A model generated the notes under the pieces. It saw nothing but the letters and a program-made list of their open reading frames with translations, searched no databases and had not been told where the DNA came from. A DNA stretch of 64,000 bases from Verrucomicrobiales bacterium (GTDB lineage Bacteria; Verrucomicrobiota; Verrucomicrobiia; Verrucomicrobiales; DEV007), in NCBI GenBank assembly GCA_002698785.1, contig PAAG01000016.1, positions 62,001 through 126,000 on the forward strand, read 5' to 3'. Shown in pieces: positions 8,250 to 17,951 of this stretch. The position numbers and the translations under genes are program-made. Numbering within the stretch: the stretch's first letter is position 1; each line of letters begins with the position of its first letter.

Positions 8250-11200
8250 CTATTTCTGGTGGATGTATTCGGGAGTCGAAGCCATCAAGTAAATGGCATC
8301 TCGTATTTTCCAGGCATCGCTGGCGGAAACGATCGTATCAATGACAAGCGATCGGGGGTTTGGTGCGGCAGCACCGTCGTAAGTAGCCTTGAAGTTTCCT
8401 GACATGAGCAACACGTCGAGGTGATCAATCAACGTGGTCACTGCCTCGGTTACTGTCGCACCGCCTGTGATCTCCGCGTCATACAGAGCCTGGAGCGTAT
8501 CCCGATCTATCCGGATATTGTCGAGATCGGGGTTCGTCTCTCCAAAAAGAGCATTCCCTCCCTGCCAGGTTCCCCGAGCAATGTTGTTCAGGTAATTCAA
8601 ATTGTAGATCACCTGAGTCTCCGTGGTCTGGAGCATTTCAGGCGCAAACAGACCCGCTGCCGAAATCGCCCCACCCGGCTCGTAATCCGGCAGGAACCAG
8701 TTAAAGACGGTCGGCGCATCCAGCGGAGACTGGCTCAGATTGGTGTTTGTATTTCCATACCGGAGACGAGTGACACCTGCCGGGAAGTTATCCAACTGTG
8801 AAGCCGGATATCCATAGGCACTCAGGTCGGAAAGCAGCAATTCAGAATGTCCGTCAAACGCACGCAACAACTGCGTGTAGCGAATAATCGGCTCTTTCTG
8901 TTTTCCGTAACCGACGTCGTCCGCCAGGTCTAAAGTCCGTGCTTCGTAATCAAGAAGAATCGCCTTTACCATAGCAGCGATGTCACCACGTTGACCACTC
9001 CCGGATCCACCATAGGTCCCATTCTCGAACGCCTGAGCCACACGATAAATGTATCCACGACTTGGATTGCTGTGGGTAAGCCGTTGGATCATCAGTCGCC
9101 CGATGAAAGGTCCGACGTTGGGGTGGTTATGAATGATGTCGAGTGCAGCGTCGAGGTCTGCCTCGCCGTCGAGCCCCGCTGACACAGAACCGCCGAGAAA
9201 CGACTTCGAACCAGTATCGTGATAACTCGCGAAATTTGCCATTGGATTGGTCCACGAAGCCTGGAAATACTTCGGCCCGTTTCCTCGGTTGAAATTCGTG
9301 TTATCAATTTCAGGATAGCCACTCGCCTGGGAACCATGCCCTTTACTGAAGCTCCACCCTGTGAATACACGAGCGAGTTCAGTAATGTCCTCATTGGTGT
9401 ATGTCTGAATCGGGAGTCCTGACTCGTCGAGCTCCAGGGTTCCATCCGGGTTCAGGCTGAGCAATCCAATCGAAAACAGCTGCATGATTTCGCGAGCATA
9501 GTTTTCATCAGGGGCAACCAGCACGTCCCCAGTCATCGGATCGAGGATTGCTTTCTGATTCTTCAAGTGACTCAGATAAGCCCCCATGATGGGATGCTTG
9601 CTGACGTCCTCCAACAGATTCCTGAAGTTCCCATCACTGGCGGCAACGAGCATGTCGTAGTAGTTCGCCGCTCCATAGTGACGAACCCTGACATTCGCAT
9701 CATTCTCCGACACCACAAAGATCTCGCTGATCGCAAAACCGACTCGCTGCCGAAGCTGATCGTGCCCTTTCACAACGATCGGCCACCATCCTCGGCGACG
9801 GTTATTGTGATCAGGGTCATTCGAATTGTTGTAATAGACTGGATCCGCACTTCGCAGATCCCATTCCTGCTGGTCCGCATACCAGGTGTAGTCATACAGA
9901 TTTGTCTGATCGAGCGCGAGTTGGTCATCGATCCACTGGCTGAACCCAGCAATGCGATCTCCCCCGTGGTTGTTTACGATGTCATCTACAAGATCCTCAA
10001 TCTCCTGCTGAGTCGGCCCGAATGTTGCCTGAGTCAGAAAACGGGCAACATCCCTTGTCAAATCATCTCCCGTCAGCGGAGTAATTGCTGGTGGTGCGGG
10101 CGGCTCTTCAAAGGTCCCCCCTTCCGCGAGACCGTAGATGGCTCGAATCTCGCCGCTGGGAAACTGGGAAGAGTGCACATTGATGTAAAGGAAGAGTCCG
10201 TTCTGTTTATTCAGCGAATCGATCAGATCCTGTCCTGTGTATGCACCAGTCGGAGCGATATCCCAGACTTCTCCAGAGAACTGGCCATTCGGCATACCGA
10301 TCACAATGGGACCCGCATTGGAATTCGGAGAACCTGCATCAGCATGGTGAATGTGAGAAACAGTCTGCGGAGTGGTCAGCCCGCTGAAGCTCGACGCTAC
10401 TCTCGCCTGCGTATTATCGCCGTTCACAAGCAGAGTGGAAAAACCGGATGCGGACGTCTGCCCGACTGCCCACGGCTCTGCCTGATAAAGCCCTACATAG
10501 AGCTTATCGTTTTCGGGATCGTTGGTTGCATCCGAAATTGTTCCGGTCGGATTTCCGCCCGTCTTATTGTAGTTTGCGTCCGAGAGGATTTGGACCCGAA
10601 ACACCTCGGGATACTCGAAAATACCATCGTTGTTGGGATGGATTCGGATTGTGACTGACGTCGCGTCTTCAGGAATCACGACCGATCCGTTTGCAGGAGT
10701 TGTTCCGTCATCCAAAGTCACATGGTAATCCGACGCGCTACTTGCGACAGTCGCATCAGATCCTCCGTCGATGTCGAAATTCACCGTGACCTCAGCACGA
10801 CCCACTTTCCGGTTGATACGATATCGTGCGTAAGTTCCCTCGAGCTCATACATTTCGTCCGAAAGTTCGCTGAGAGACATATTTCCCCCGCTGAAAAAAT
10901 TCGGATCAAAGCCAGCTTCGAATTCTTCCAGGTTAGTCAGTAGATCGGTGTCTGGATCGAGCCCCGCATCACTCGGGTCATTCGGATTGAGTCCATTTTG
11001 CGTCTCCCATTCATCACCCATACCGTCACCGTCGGAATCAACTACTGTGGCAGAAACGAGATACCCCACCACCTCATTGGTGTGACCAATCCCGTCTCCC
11101 GTGCTGTCTTCTTCTTCCAGGAAAACGGTCGCACTGCCAGCACTCAGAGATTTGTAGCGCAGAGCCGAAGGATCTCCTCCATTCCGAGTTTGAAAATCTG

Positions 11201-12731
11201 CGACAAAAACAGGCAGAGCGTAATTGGCACCGAAATCGATGATCTCGTCGATCTCGTTCACCGTGTTTCCCGTCGCGGCAACCGCAAACGGGACGCCAGA
11301 GAACGAAGTGAAGGATCCCGTTCCGCCTTCGATCGCAACGTAGTGCACATCCTCCGGGCCATGCCCTCCCGTGTTTCCTTTCTCCTCATCAAGTTCAACG
11401 GTAAAGCCGTCGCCGTCGATGTTGTATAGCCGATGAATAAGAGCTTCCGGCTCATTCGTCGTCACAATCTGCCCGAGAACAATCGGAGCCGAGGTGAAAG
11501 GATCAATGAACGTCGTGGTCGATGCCGAACTCGTCGCACCGCTCACGGAGTCAGCGACCCATTTGAGCCCGCCCATTTCAAACACTCCCGCTTCCATCAC
11601 CAGCACACTGATCGTCTCCGTCGCATGGTTCACATCGCGATAATCCCATTCGTCGATCTGCACTTCGAAACTATTCTGAGTGACGTTTCGAACGCGCACG
11701 GTTGCATAGTCAGGCCCTTCCCAGGAAGGAGGTCCCACGACAACGACAGGATTTGAATAGGTCTGCGACAGAGAAATCGTCTTCCAATTGTGGTTAGCTG
11801 TCGTCGAAAAGAAATCGAGTTTAGAATCTCCCTCTCCGTATGGTTCCCCAATGGCTAGAATTCCTACCGCTTCCGTGGTGTGTCCGACTTCGGCGTCATT
11901 TGAAGCTTCTTCTTCGAGCCAGATATCGACGGAAGTATCAGTCAAATTATCGACTCGCACGCGACACGGATCGCCACCATCACGGGTTTGCTGATTTGCC
12001 AGGATTCCCGCATTGCGGAGCAAACCTCCGAAATCAACCGTCGTGTAGGAATCTGTGATTTCGTCCGCCGTATTCAACACGGCGAAAGGGCGACCATCAA
12101 GATATCCCTGGCCAGGAGTAATCGCAATATAGCCGACTGATTCCTGTAATAAAGCTGCTGTGTTTACCTCCTGATCTTGAAGCTGTATTTCGAAACTGGT
12201 AGTAGAGACATTTCTCATTCTCGTCATAAGCGAGATAGAGTCATCCAAAGAGACTTCATTCACTGCTGTTTCTGCCTGTGAGAAAACAACAGGCGCTTCA
12301 GGATGAGTCCCGGCGAGTGTAACCGTGGAGAAACCAGCACCTACATTTTGCCGACCCGCTTCGAAAACGAGGCCCGCGACCGAGTGCACTCCCGGCTCGA
12401 TAGCAAGGAAGGTCACCGTTTCGGTCGTATGCGCGCCGTCCTTGTATTCATACTCATCAATCTGCCATTCGAATCCGGTCGCCGTAACATTCCGGACCCG
12501 AACCGTACTCGGATCAAGACCTACCGAACTCAACGGTCCCATCACCACAATCGGCGGTTCGGTGAACGTTTCATTGAAGGTTTCACTGTGCCATTGTGTC
12601 GAATTACTCTGATTTTTAGAAATAGTTCGATTCTCGAACACCGGATTCGCGCTAAGTCCAGACCAAACAAGACTCAACGCGCTTACGAGGAAGGCGACCG
12701 AAAAATAACGGCCACGGGGGCATATACTCAT
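8250..12731 (-). CDS. Large secreted DUF1800 protein with N-terminal repeats, Calx-beta and CHRD domains
   Basis: A 1493-residue exported protein. A signal peptide covers residues 1-28. About residues 29-560 hold around six repeats of a beta-rich unit with the recurring phrases 'VRVRNVT', 'FEVQIDE' and 'HTTETV..LAIEPG'. A Ca-binding type-3-like segment follows near 567 ('DSDGDGMGDEWE'), then a Calx-beta-like domain (about 645-720), a CHRD domain (about 747-867, 'HIHHADAG'), and the DUF1800 domain (about 890 to the end, starting 'DVARFLTQATFG'). DUF1800 has no established reaction. The first part resembles adhesive, surface-exposed modules. It is the first gene of a three-gene operon with the DUF1501 and pseudopilin-like genes. 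Confidence 0.9.
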   Translation of the reverse strand: MSICPRGRYFSVAFLVSALSLVWSGLSANPVFENRTISKNQSNSTQWHSETFNETFTEPPIVVMGPLSSVGLDPSTVRVRNVTATGFEWQIDEYEYKDGAHTTETVTFLAIEPGVHSVAGLVFEAGRQNVGAGFSTVTLAGTHPEAPVVFSQAETAVNEVSLDDSISLMTRMRNVSTTSFEIQLQDQEVNTAALLQESVGYIAITPGQGYLDGRPFAVLNTADEITDSYTTVDFGGLLRNAGILANQQTRDGGDPCRVRVDNLTDTSVDIWLEEEASNDAEVGHTTEAVGILAIGEPYGEGDSKLDFFSTTANHNWKTISLSQTYSNPVVVVGPPSWEGPDYATVRVRNVTQNSFEVQIDEWDYRDVNHATETISVLVMEAGVFEMGGLKWVADSVSGATSSASTTTFIDPFTSAPIVLGQIVTTNEPEALIHRLYNIDGDGFTVELDEEKGNTGGHGPEDVHYVAIEGGTGSFTSFSGVPFAVAATGNTVNEIDEIIDFGANYALPVFVADFQTRNGGDPSALRYKSLSAGSATVFLEEEDSTGDGIGHTNEVVGYLVSATVVDSDGDGMGDEWETQNGLNPNDPSDAGLDPDTDLLTNLEEFEAGFDPNFFSGGNMSLSELSDEMYELEGTYARYRINRKVGRAEVTVNFDIDGGSDATVASSASDYHVTLDDGTTPANGSVVIPEDATSVTIRIHPNNDGIFEYPEVFRVQILSDANYNKTGGNPTGTISDATNDPENDKLYVGLYQAEPWAVGQTSASGFSTLLVNGDNTQARVASSFSGLTTPQTVSHIHHADAGSPNSNAGPIVIGMPNGQFSGEVWDIAPTGAYTGQDLIDSLNKQNGLFLYINVHSSQFPSGEIRAIYGLAEGGTFEEPPAPPAITPLTGDDLTRDVARFLTQATFGPTQQEIEDLVDDIVNNHGGDRIAGFSQWIDDQLALDQTNLYDYTWYADQQEWDLRSADPVYYNNSNDPDHNNRRRGWWPIVVKGHDQLRQRVGFAISEIFVVSENDANVRVRHYGAANYYDMLVAASDGNFRNLLEDVSKHPIMGAYLSHLKNQKAILDPMTGDVLVAPDENYAREIMQLFSIGLLSLNPDGTLELDESGLPIQTYTNEDITELARVFTGWSFSKGHGSQASGYPEIDNTNFNRGNGPKYFQASWTNPMANFASYHDTGSKSFLGGSVSAGLDGEADLDAALDIIHNHPNVGPFIGRLMIQRLTHSNPSRGYIYRVAQAFENGTYGGSGSGQRGDIAAMVKAILLDYEARTLDLADDVGYGKQKEPIIRYTQLLRAFDGHSELLLSDLSAYGYPASQLDNFPAGVTRLRYGNTNTNLSQSPLDAPTVFNWFLPDYEPGGAISAAGLFAPEMLQTTETQVIYNLNYLNNIARGTWQGGNALFGETNPDLDNIRIDRDTLQALYDAEITGGATVTEAVTTLIDHLDVLLMSGNFKATYDGAAAPNPRSLVIDTIVSASDAWKIRDAIYLMASTPEYIHQK

Positions 12732-13065
12732 ACACGTTTTCGGGGGTTGCGGAGTTACCCACGAGGTGAATATCTCCTGATTTACAAGGGTTTATTGGCT
12801 CCTGCACACCCGAATGAAAAATGACCTCCGCATAGCCGAAAGTCTGGTGTTGTATCTCTCGGCTAAACAGGCATGGCTGGGATACTGCCCAGAAATCAGA
12901 AAAGTCGTCAACACATTTTAAAGAAAACCGCAGAAAAGTTATTTGACAAACTTGTTAATATTTTCATTTGCAACAAATATATCTGATTCAGCGAACAGAT
13001 TTTGTTTCTAAAATGTACCCATTTCGGCTTGATACTATATCTCGAATCGTGGCACTCTCGCGAAA
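12732..13065. other. Divergent intergenic region, DUF1800 / thioredoxin-like gene
   Basis: 334 bases without a gene between two divergent genes. The half nearer the + gene is AT-rich. It contains a TTGACA hexamer at 12943-12948, but no -10 box at the right distance, so I do not call a promoter. It must hold the promoters of both genes. Confidence 0.5.
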
Positions 13066-14793
13066 ATGAAGTCCATCGGAGTCCGTTTTATTGTCTTGTT
13101 AGCCTTTCTCCCGATGGCGTCTTCTAGCGACGAAGCGACCAGACCACGCCCAGCGTGGACCTCGACACTTCAGTGCCTTGCTCCGCTGGCACAGAAAGCA
13201 CGAGAAGGTGACAAGCCGCTCGACTTCGACCAGGCATTCTTTGACGGACCATTTGGAGTTCCGCAGGAATCATCCGACTATATACAACAAGGGTTCGCCC
13301 AGCTTTTCGCATTTGATGACAGGGAAGCGGAGCGTTGTTTTCGTTTCTCTGTATACAACGTTCCCACTAATCCCCTTCCCTGGATCGGCCTTGCTCTGGC
13401 AAATCAGAACAGCCCGAGGAGAAGTAGCTATTTCCTGGCCGAAGCTCAGCAAAGATCAGAAAAAGGGAGTCCTGAAGTACAAGCCTTGCTTGCAATCCTC
13501 CCCGAATCGTTTCCTACGACCTCCTCGGACTTCCTCAGCGATCTGCATTCGGTTTCGGAGAATCACAACGCCCCAATCCTTCATGGCATTCATGCTCGTG
13601 AGCGGGTTCTAGCCACACTGAGACAAGCCGACAAGAGTCAAACAACAAAACCAGACTGGATCCCCAGCCCGTTCCCCTTGCCTTACCGGATGCCAGTCCC
13701 TCTATTACTTTCAGCCGAGGCCTCTCAGTCACAGGACCTCGCCCCAGTCATTCAGTCTATCGAAGCAGAACTGGAACGTTTAGACCGAATGGGTTCGGTG
13801 ATGCCGGACGCATCGATCAATCTAGGAACGTCCGTTGCACTCCTCCTCCATCAGCTGACCATCGAAGGTCACCACGCAGAGGTCGCTTCCCTCGCCAGTC
13901 AGTTTCTAAACTTCCCACGTGATCCATACTCGGTAGGAAACCGCTGGCGAAGTTTAACGAGGGAAAATGCTCTCTGGCCATCCGCCAGACGTGAACTGGC
14001 GGGCAGTCTCATCGCTCAAAGGAAATGGGAAGCATTGGCAGACCTGCCCCGGGGATTTGAGGACAGAGACAAAGCCGAGTGGTATGCCTGGCAAGTACTG
14101 GCTTCAATCGAAACCCAAGGAAATTTCAATCCGTGGCTCGCTGCCCTGCGCAGGATTCCAGAAACTGAAGACTTGGTCTCACTCTTGGAGAACTTTCTTG
14201 AAGTAAAGGAGGCTCATCTTACGGCGGACAGACAAACCGCATTGGACCTCCCCTCTCTTCCCGGTATCTCAGATTTCAGCATCGGTTCTTCCGCGAACTC
14301 GCCAGATCCTGTGACAGTTCCCTCGTTCACTGCTCCCACACGTCCGGCTCGGGCTTTCACTTTACCCGATTGGGAAAAGAATCCCATTTCTCTCGACCAC
14401 TACACGGGGAGGCCTGTGGTGGTCATCTTCTTCCTCGGCGGTGGTTGTTTACATTGCGTCGAGCAACTAACTGCCTTCGGCCCGTGGGCAGAGAAGTTTC
14501 GCGCCGCTGGTGTGGAAATCGTGTCTATCAGCACAGATCCCGTCGACGTCTTGATTCAGACGCTTTCAGACGACGTAGAGCGGACGAAATCGTTTCCCAT
14601 CCCAATCGCATCGGACTCAGAACACACCGTATTTCGGCAATGGAAAGTCTTTGATGAATTCGATGAGCGTCCACTCCACGGCACGTTTCTCATCGACGCA
14701 GAAGGCAACATCATCTGGGAGGAAAAGGGAAACACTCCTTACATGCACCCCGACTTTCTTCTGCACGAAGCTCAGAGATTACTCACCCGGTAA
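13066..14793 (+). CDS. Exported protein with helical-repeat N-terminus and C-terminal redoxin domain
   Basis: A signal peptide (residues 1-20) indicates export. Residues about 60-420 are helical and repeat-like ('QQGFAQLFAFDDREAERCF..A'), consistent with tetratricopeptide-like repeats. Residues about 440-575 form an AhpC/TSA-type redoxin domain with 'GRPVVVIFFLGGGCLHC', so a CxxC redox pair is present (C-L-H-C). The probable role is a periplasmic thiol oxidoreductase or peroxidase-like protein with a protein-interaction scaffold; the substrate is unknown. The end overlaps the convergent membrane-protein gene by 15 bases. Confidence 0.83.
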   Translation: MKSIGVRFIVLLAFLPMASSSDEATRPRPAWTSTLQCLAPLAQKAREGDKPLDFDQAFFDGPFGVPQESSDYIQQGFAQLFAFDDREAERCFRFSVYNVPTNPLPWIGLALANQNSPRRSSYFLAEAQQRSEKGSPEVQALLAILPESFPTTSSDFLSDLHSVSENHNAPILHGIHARERVLATLRQADKSQTTKPDWIPSPFPLPYRMPVPLLLSAEASQSQDLAPVIQSIEAELERLDRMGSVMPDASINLGTSVALLLHQLTIEGHHAEVASLASQFLNFPRDPYSVGNRWRSLTRENALWPSARRELAGSLIAQRKWEALADLPRGFEDRDKAEWYAWQVLASIETQGNFNPWLAALRRIPETEDLVSLLENFLEVKEAHLTADRQTALDLPSLPGISDFSIGSSANSPDPVTVPSFTAPTRPARAFTLPDWEKNPISLDHYTGRPVVVIFFLGGGCLHCVEQLTAFGPWAEKFRAAGVEIVSISTDPVDVLIQTLSDDVERTKSFPIPIASDSEHTVFRQWKVFDEFDERPLHGTFLIDAEGNIIWEEKGNTPYMHPDFLLHEAQRLLTR

Positions 14794-15789
14794 TCCAGGC
14801 GGCCGAGGTGGCAGATCAGGCCCGGGAAATGAAGGGACCTCGGGTATTGCCTGATTTGGCATATCCTTCCAGACATCAAACTTCTCTCCAAACTGTCGAA
14901 CGAACTCCAGGCTGAGCATTCGGAAAAATACCGAGACCGGCAAAAGCGCCACGGCTCCCAGGTAGGGTATCATGAATACAATTGCAGCTACACAACAGGT
15001 AACAATCATCACGATCATCATCGCTGCGGCAGCCCCCATGTTGAGAAGCATCTGCCAGAGAAAGAAGAGCACAAAAGTGAAGAAATGCTTCCCTTGGAGT
15101 TGCAGAGTTTCCTTCCATGCATCGAGCACCCGTGCCCGAGTGTTGTACATCAAGGGAACGACGATCGCCTCTTGAAGTAACCGAACGTAGGCGAGCAAGA
15201 ATACGAAAAGTATTAGAACCAGACCGAGGCAAACCAACATACCTATCGTCCCACCCGATATTGTGTTCGTTTCGCTAAATTCAGAAATTCCGATCCAGCC
15301 ACCTACCCCAAGTAGTCCAAAAACCAGAAACAAAGAGCCGAAGAGATACAGAACACGCCAACGAAAAAGCGAATTCGCCACCCACCTGAACTCTTTCCAC
15401 GGCTGTGCTACCTGCGCTCGATTGTGAACCACATTATCGAGAAACATGAACTTCCCCCTTGAGCTCACCCAGAGAAGCGCGACCCAGATGGCGATGACGA
15501 ACACAGCAATAATCGCTGCGATCGTAACAATGATTTCAAGGTTGGCCTGAATCCACTCTACCACCCCCTCGAACATATCCTCAACCTCCTCCATTTCCTC
15601 CCCGCCAGATCCACCGGTCGAAGAAAAGTTTCCACCCGAAGAGCCCCCACCATCCATCAACGACGCAAGGAATGCCGTGAACCCAAGCACAAACCACTTC
15701 GATATCTCAAATGGCTTGAAAAGGACTCTTTTCATTCCTTCCCATGCCCGTCCCGTTGGCGCGACGATCTCGATTCGGCGGTTTTCCAT
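14779..15789 (-). CDS. Multi-pass membrane protein of unknown function
   Basis: I chose the ATG at 15789 ('MENRRIEIVAPTGRAW'); the frame could extend to 15822. There is a short cytoplasmic-looking start, a hydrophobic segment near residue 35, a Gly/Ser/acidic loop (about 48-75), then about five further membrane segments between 85 and 300, and a Pro-rich tail. No catalytic motif is visible. The layout resembles the glycerophosphodiesterase-membrane-domain/DUF7544 kind of integral protein, but that is a guess. The 3' end overlaps the convergent redoxin gene. Confidence 0.75.
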   Translation of the reverse strand: MENRRIEIVAPTGRAWEGMKRVLFKPFEISKWFVLGFTAFLASLMDGGGSSGGNFSSTGGSGGEEMEEVEDMFEGVVEWIQANLEIIVTIAAIIAVFVIAIWVALLWVSSRGKFMFLDNVVHNRAQVAQPWKEFRWVANSLFRWRVLYLFGSLFLVFGLLGVGGWIGISEFSETNTISGGTIGMLVCLGLVLILFVFLLAYVRLLQEAIVVPLMYNTRARVLDAWKETLQLQGKHFFTFVLFFLWQMLLNMGAAAAMMIVMIVTCCVAAIVFMIPYLGAVALLPVSVFFRMLSLEFVRQFGEKFDVWKDMPNQAIPEVPSFPGPDLPPRPPGLPGE

Positions 15790-15913
15790 GATCGCACAAT
15801 TCACGAGAAACCCATCCGCCACAATTCCAAAGAAACGGCAAATTTGGAATGGTTGAAGAACTTGATCACGACTCGTCCTGTTCTTGACCTAATCCCTCCA
15901 ACATGGCGACATT

Positions 15914-16834
15914 GTGCGCATGAAAAAAGGCCTCCCCATTCTTTCCCTGCTCTTCCTGATAACATGCTTGGTTATCCCCGCTAACGGTGATGACAAGACA
16001 GTCCTTTGCTTTGTGTCCCACAAAACCTCTCACGGCTTCGGAAAGCACGAATATGCCGCAGGCTGTCGGTTGATCGGAGATTGGCTTGAGGAAGCATACC
16101 CAGAGAGCAATATCGAGAGCCGCTACTCCATCAACTGGCCCGAAGATCCTGACGCCTTTTTCAAAGATGCGGATACAGTGGTTTTCTTTTGTAGCGGCGG
16201 AGGAAACCACCTTGTAAACGGTCACGTTCCTGAATTCGACAAAGTGATGAGAACCGGCGCCGGGATCGCCTGCCTTCACTACGGAGTAGAAGTCCCCATC
16301 GGTTCCAGTGGAAAAGGCATGCTTGCCTGGATGGGCGGTTATTTCGAAACGAACTGGTCCGTAAACCCACATTGGATCGCGGAGTTCGAATCATTCTCAG
16401 ACCATCCCGCTGCCAACGGACTGAGCTCCTTTAAAATCGACGACGAATGGTATTTCCACATGCGCTTCGTAGGAGACATGGAGGGAGTTACCCCAATTCT
16501 CTCAGCAGTAGCTCCGAAAGAGACTATGAAACGCCCAGACGGCCCTCACTCAGGAAATCCCGCCGTTCGAAAAGCCGTGACCGCCGGAGAACCACAGCAC
16601 GTTGCCTGGACCTACCAGCGCGGAGAAGACTACAACAATGGACGCGGCTTTGGGTTTACGGGCCTGCACTACCACATGAATTGGCAGGACGATAATTTCC
16701 GAAAGACCGTTCTGAACGGTGTTGCTTGGAGTGCTGGGCTGGACATTCCTGAAAACGGCATCAAAACAGAAACACCTTCTACGGAAATGCTCGATGCAAA
16801 CGCCCTCAAGTACGGAGGAGCGCAGGAAAAGTAA
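15914..16834 (+). CDS. ThuA-domain secreted protein
   Basis: ThuA family (class I glutamine amidotransferase-like fold), frequent in sugar-processing clusters of Verrucomicrobiota and Planctomycetota; the precise reaction is not established. The start is either GTG at 15914 or ATG at 15920; the signal peptide follows directly ('KKGLPILSLLFLITCLVIPANG'-like region, residues 4-25). Family segments include 'VLCFVSHKTSHGFGKHEY', 'VVFFCSGGGNHL', 'GIACLHYGVEVP' and 'GFTGLHYHMNW' near the end. It is monocistronic and is followed by a hairpin shared with the convergent EF-hand gene. Confidence 0.9.
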   Translation: MRMKKGLPILSLLFLITCLVIPANGDDKTVLCFVSHKTSHGFGKHEYAAGCRLIGDWLEEAYPESNIESRYSINWPEDPDAFFKDADTVVFFCSGGGNHLVNGHVPEFDKVMRTGAGIACLHYGVEVPIGSSGKGMLAWMGGYFETNWSVNPHWIAEFESFSDHPAANGLSSFKIDDEWYFHMRFVGDMEGVTPILSAVAPKETMKRPDGPHSGNPAVRKAVTAGEPQHVAWTYQRGEDYNNGRGFGFTGLHYHMNWQDDNFRKTVLNGVAWSAGLDIPENGIKTETPSTEMLDANALKYGGAQEK

Positions 16835-16839
16835 GACTG

Positions 16840-16864
16840 TGGTCCCTGAACAGAACAGGGACCA
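16840..16864. terminator. Hairpin between convergent genes
   Basis: A 9-bp perfect inverted repeat (TGGTCCCTG / CAGGGACCA, 7-base loop) sits between the convergent ThuA and EF-hand genes. The flanking T tracts are poor on both sides, so it is a probable but weak bidirectional terminator. Confidence 0.55.
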
Positions 16865-16879
16865 ACCTTATCTTAAACA

Positions 16880-17383
16880 TTATCCCAGCGGGATCGAGAA
16901 GAGAGTAAAGCGCACTTCTGAAGGTGCGTTCTCTTCAATGTCAGATTCAATAGTATCGCCAGCTTCGCCTGCAGCAGATTCACTGATGACATCCCCCACA
17001 CTGATGCGCTCCATCAGGAAGTTCATCGCCTCGTTTTCATTGATCTCACCGTCCTGATCCTTGTCGATGAGGTTGAATTTTCCATTCCTTTCAGGAGCGT
17101 CTTTGTTGGCTGCCTTCCACTCGTCTTCAGAAATTTGATTGTCGTGGTTGAGGTCGTAAAGCTTCAGCTTCTCACGATGGTCCCTGAGAGCGAGCTCACG
17201 GTCTGACAAGTCTCCATCTTCATCCAGATCTGCTTTCGCCACCGGTTCCGAAATGGGTATCTCTATTTCCGGAGTTTCTGGAGCATCCACTTCCTCTTCA
17301 TCGGCTGCAAAAAGAACTCCTGCTCCCGAAGAAAACACTGCGGCCACAGCCACAGCGACAATGCTGGTTGTTTTGATTTTCAT
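16880..17383 (-). CDS. Exported EF-hand protein
   Basis: A signal peptide (residues 1-27) is followed by an acidic segment and three EF-hand loops: 'DLDEDGDLSDRE' (near 54), 'DLNHDNQISEDE' (near 77) and 'DKDQDGEINENE' (near 104). Each has Asp at positions 1, 3 and 5 and Glu at 12, so calcium binding is likely. The acidic C-terminal tail has no known domain. It is probably an extracytoplasmic calcium-binding protein; partners are unknown. Confidence 0.85.
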   Translation of the reverse strand: MKIKTTSIVAVAVAAVFSSGAGVLFAADEEEVDAPETPEIEIPISEPVAKADLDEDGDLSDRELALRDHREKLKLYDLNHDNQISEDEWKAANKDAPERNGKFNLIDKDQDGEINENEAMNFLMERISVGDVISESAAGEAGDTIESDIEENAPSEVRFTLFSIPLG

Positions 17384-17453
17384 GCATCGGGTTACGCTTG
17401 GAAATCAAATCTGGAATAAACTTCGTTCGGTTCTGGGTAATCGTCGCTTAGAT

Positions 17454-17948
17454 TTAATCCAGAAACCTCACTTCCCTGGAAAGCATCTCTTCCCCATCGA
17501 ATCGAAACCACGCGTCAAATTTCCGCCCTTCCAGCATCTGCGGAAGCCAATGGCGATCGTCCGCCCACATTCTGTCGTAGGGGACTTCATCGAAACGGAA
17601 CCATTCCGGCTTCGCCTCACGAGTTTCTGTGGGAATCCCCGAGAACTCAGTCCCATGAAAAACCGTGCAGTGAAGTTTCAATCCATCGACAAAGTCGAAA
17701 TGAAGATGCCCCATCTCCTCTAATTCACCGACAGTCAGCAGAAGCTCTTCCTTCACTTCTCTTACGGCTGATTCCAAGGCTGTCTCACCCGGCTCCAATT
17801 TCCCACCTGGACCATTGATCTTCCCCTTCCCCAGGCCCGTCTTTTTGTGAATCAACAAGACTTCGTCTCCCCTTGTCAGGAAAACAAGGTTGGCCACCAT
17901 GTTCGGCATCCAATCCGTGAATATCTCGGCCGTTTCCGATAATTGCAT
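17454..17948 (-). CDS. Nudix hydrolase, MutT-like
   Basis: Hydrolase of nucleoside diphosphate-linked compounds. The Nudix box is intact at about residues 49-71: G, five residues, E, seven residues, then 'REVKEEL'. 'TGLGKGKINGPGGK' before it and 'WFRFDEVPYDRMWADD' after it resemble 8-oxo-dGTP/2-hydroxy-dATP diphosphatases of the MTH1 type, so nucleotide-pool cleaning is the likely role. The ATG at 17948 lies only 3 bases after the gcvP stop, so it is translated from the glycine cleavage operon. Internal ATGs at residues 14 and 17 are alternative starts. Confidence 0.88.
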   Translation of the reverse strand: MQLSETAEIFTDWMPNMVANLVFLTRGDEVLLIHKKTGLGKGKINGPGGKLEPGETALESAVREVKEELLLTVGELEEMGHLHFDFVDGLKLHCTVFHGTEFSGIPTETREAKPEWFRFDEVPYDRMWADDRHWLPQMLEGRKFDAWFRFDGEEMLSREVRFLD

Positions 17949-17951
17949 GGA

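Noticed and set aside
9567-10658. A 363-residue open frame on the + strand opposite the DUF1800 gene
   Set aside because: No domain or signal, high Ile/Arg composition, and fully inside a recognised gene.
12943-12970. Sigma-70 promoter for the thioredoxin-like gene
   Set aside because: A TTGACA box is present but no acceptable -10 box at 16-18 bases.
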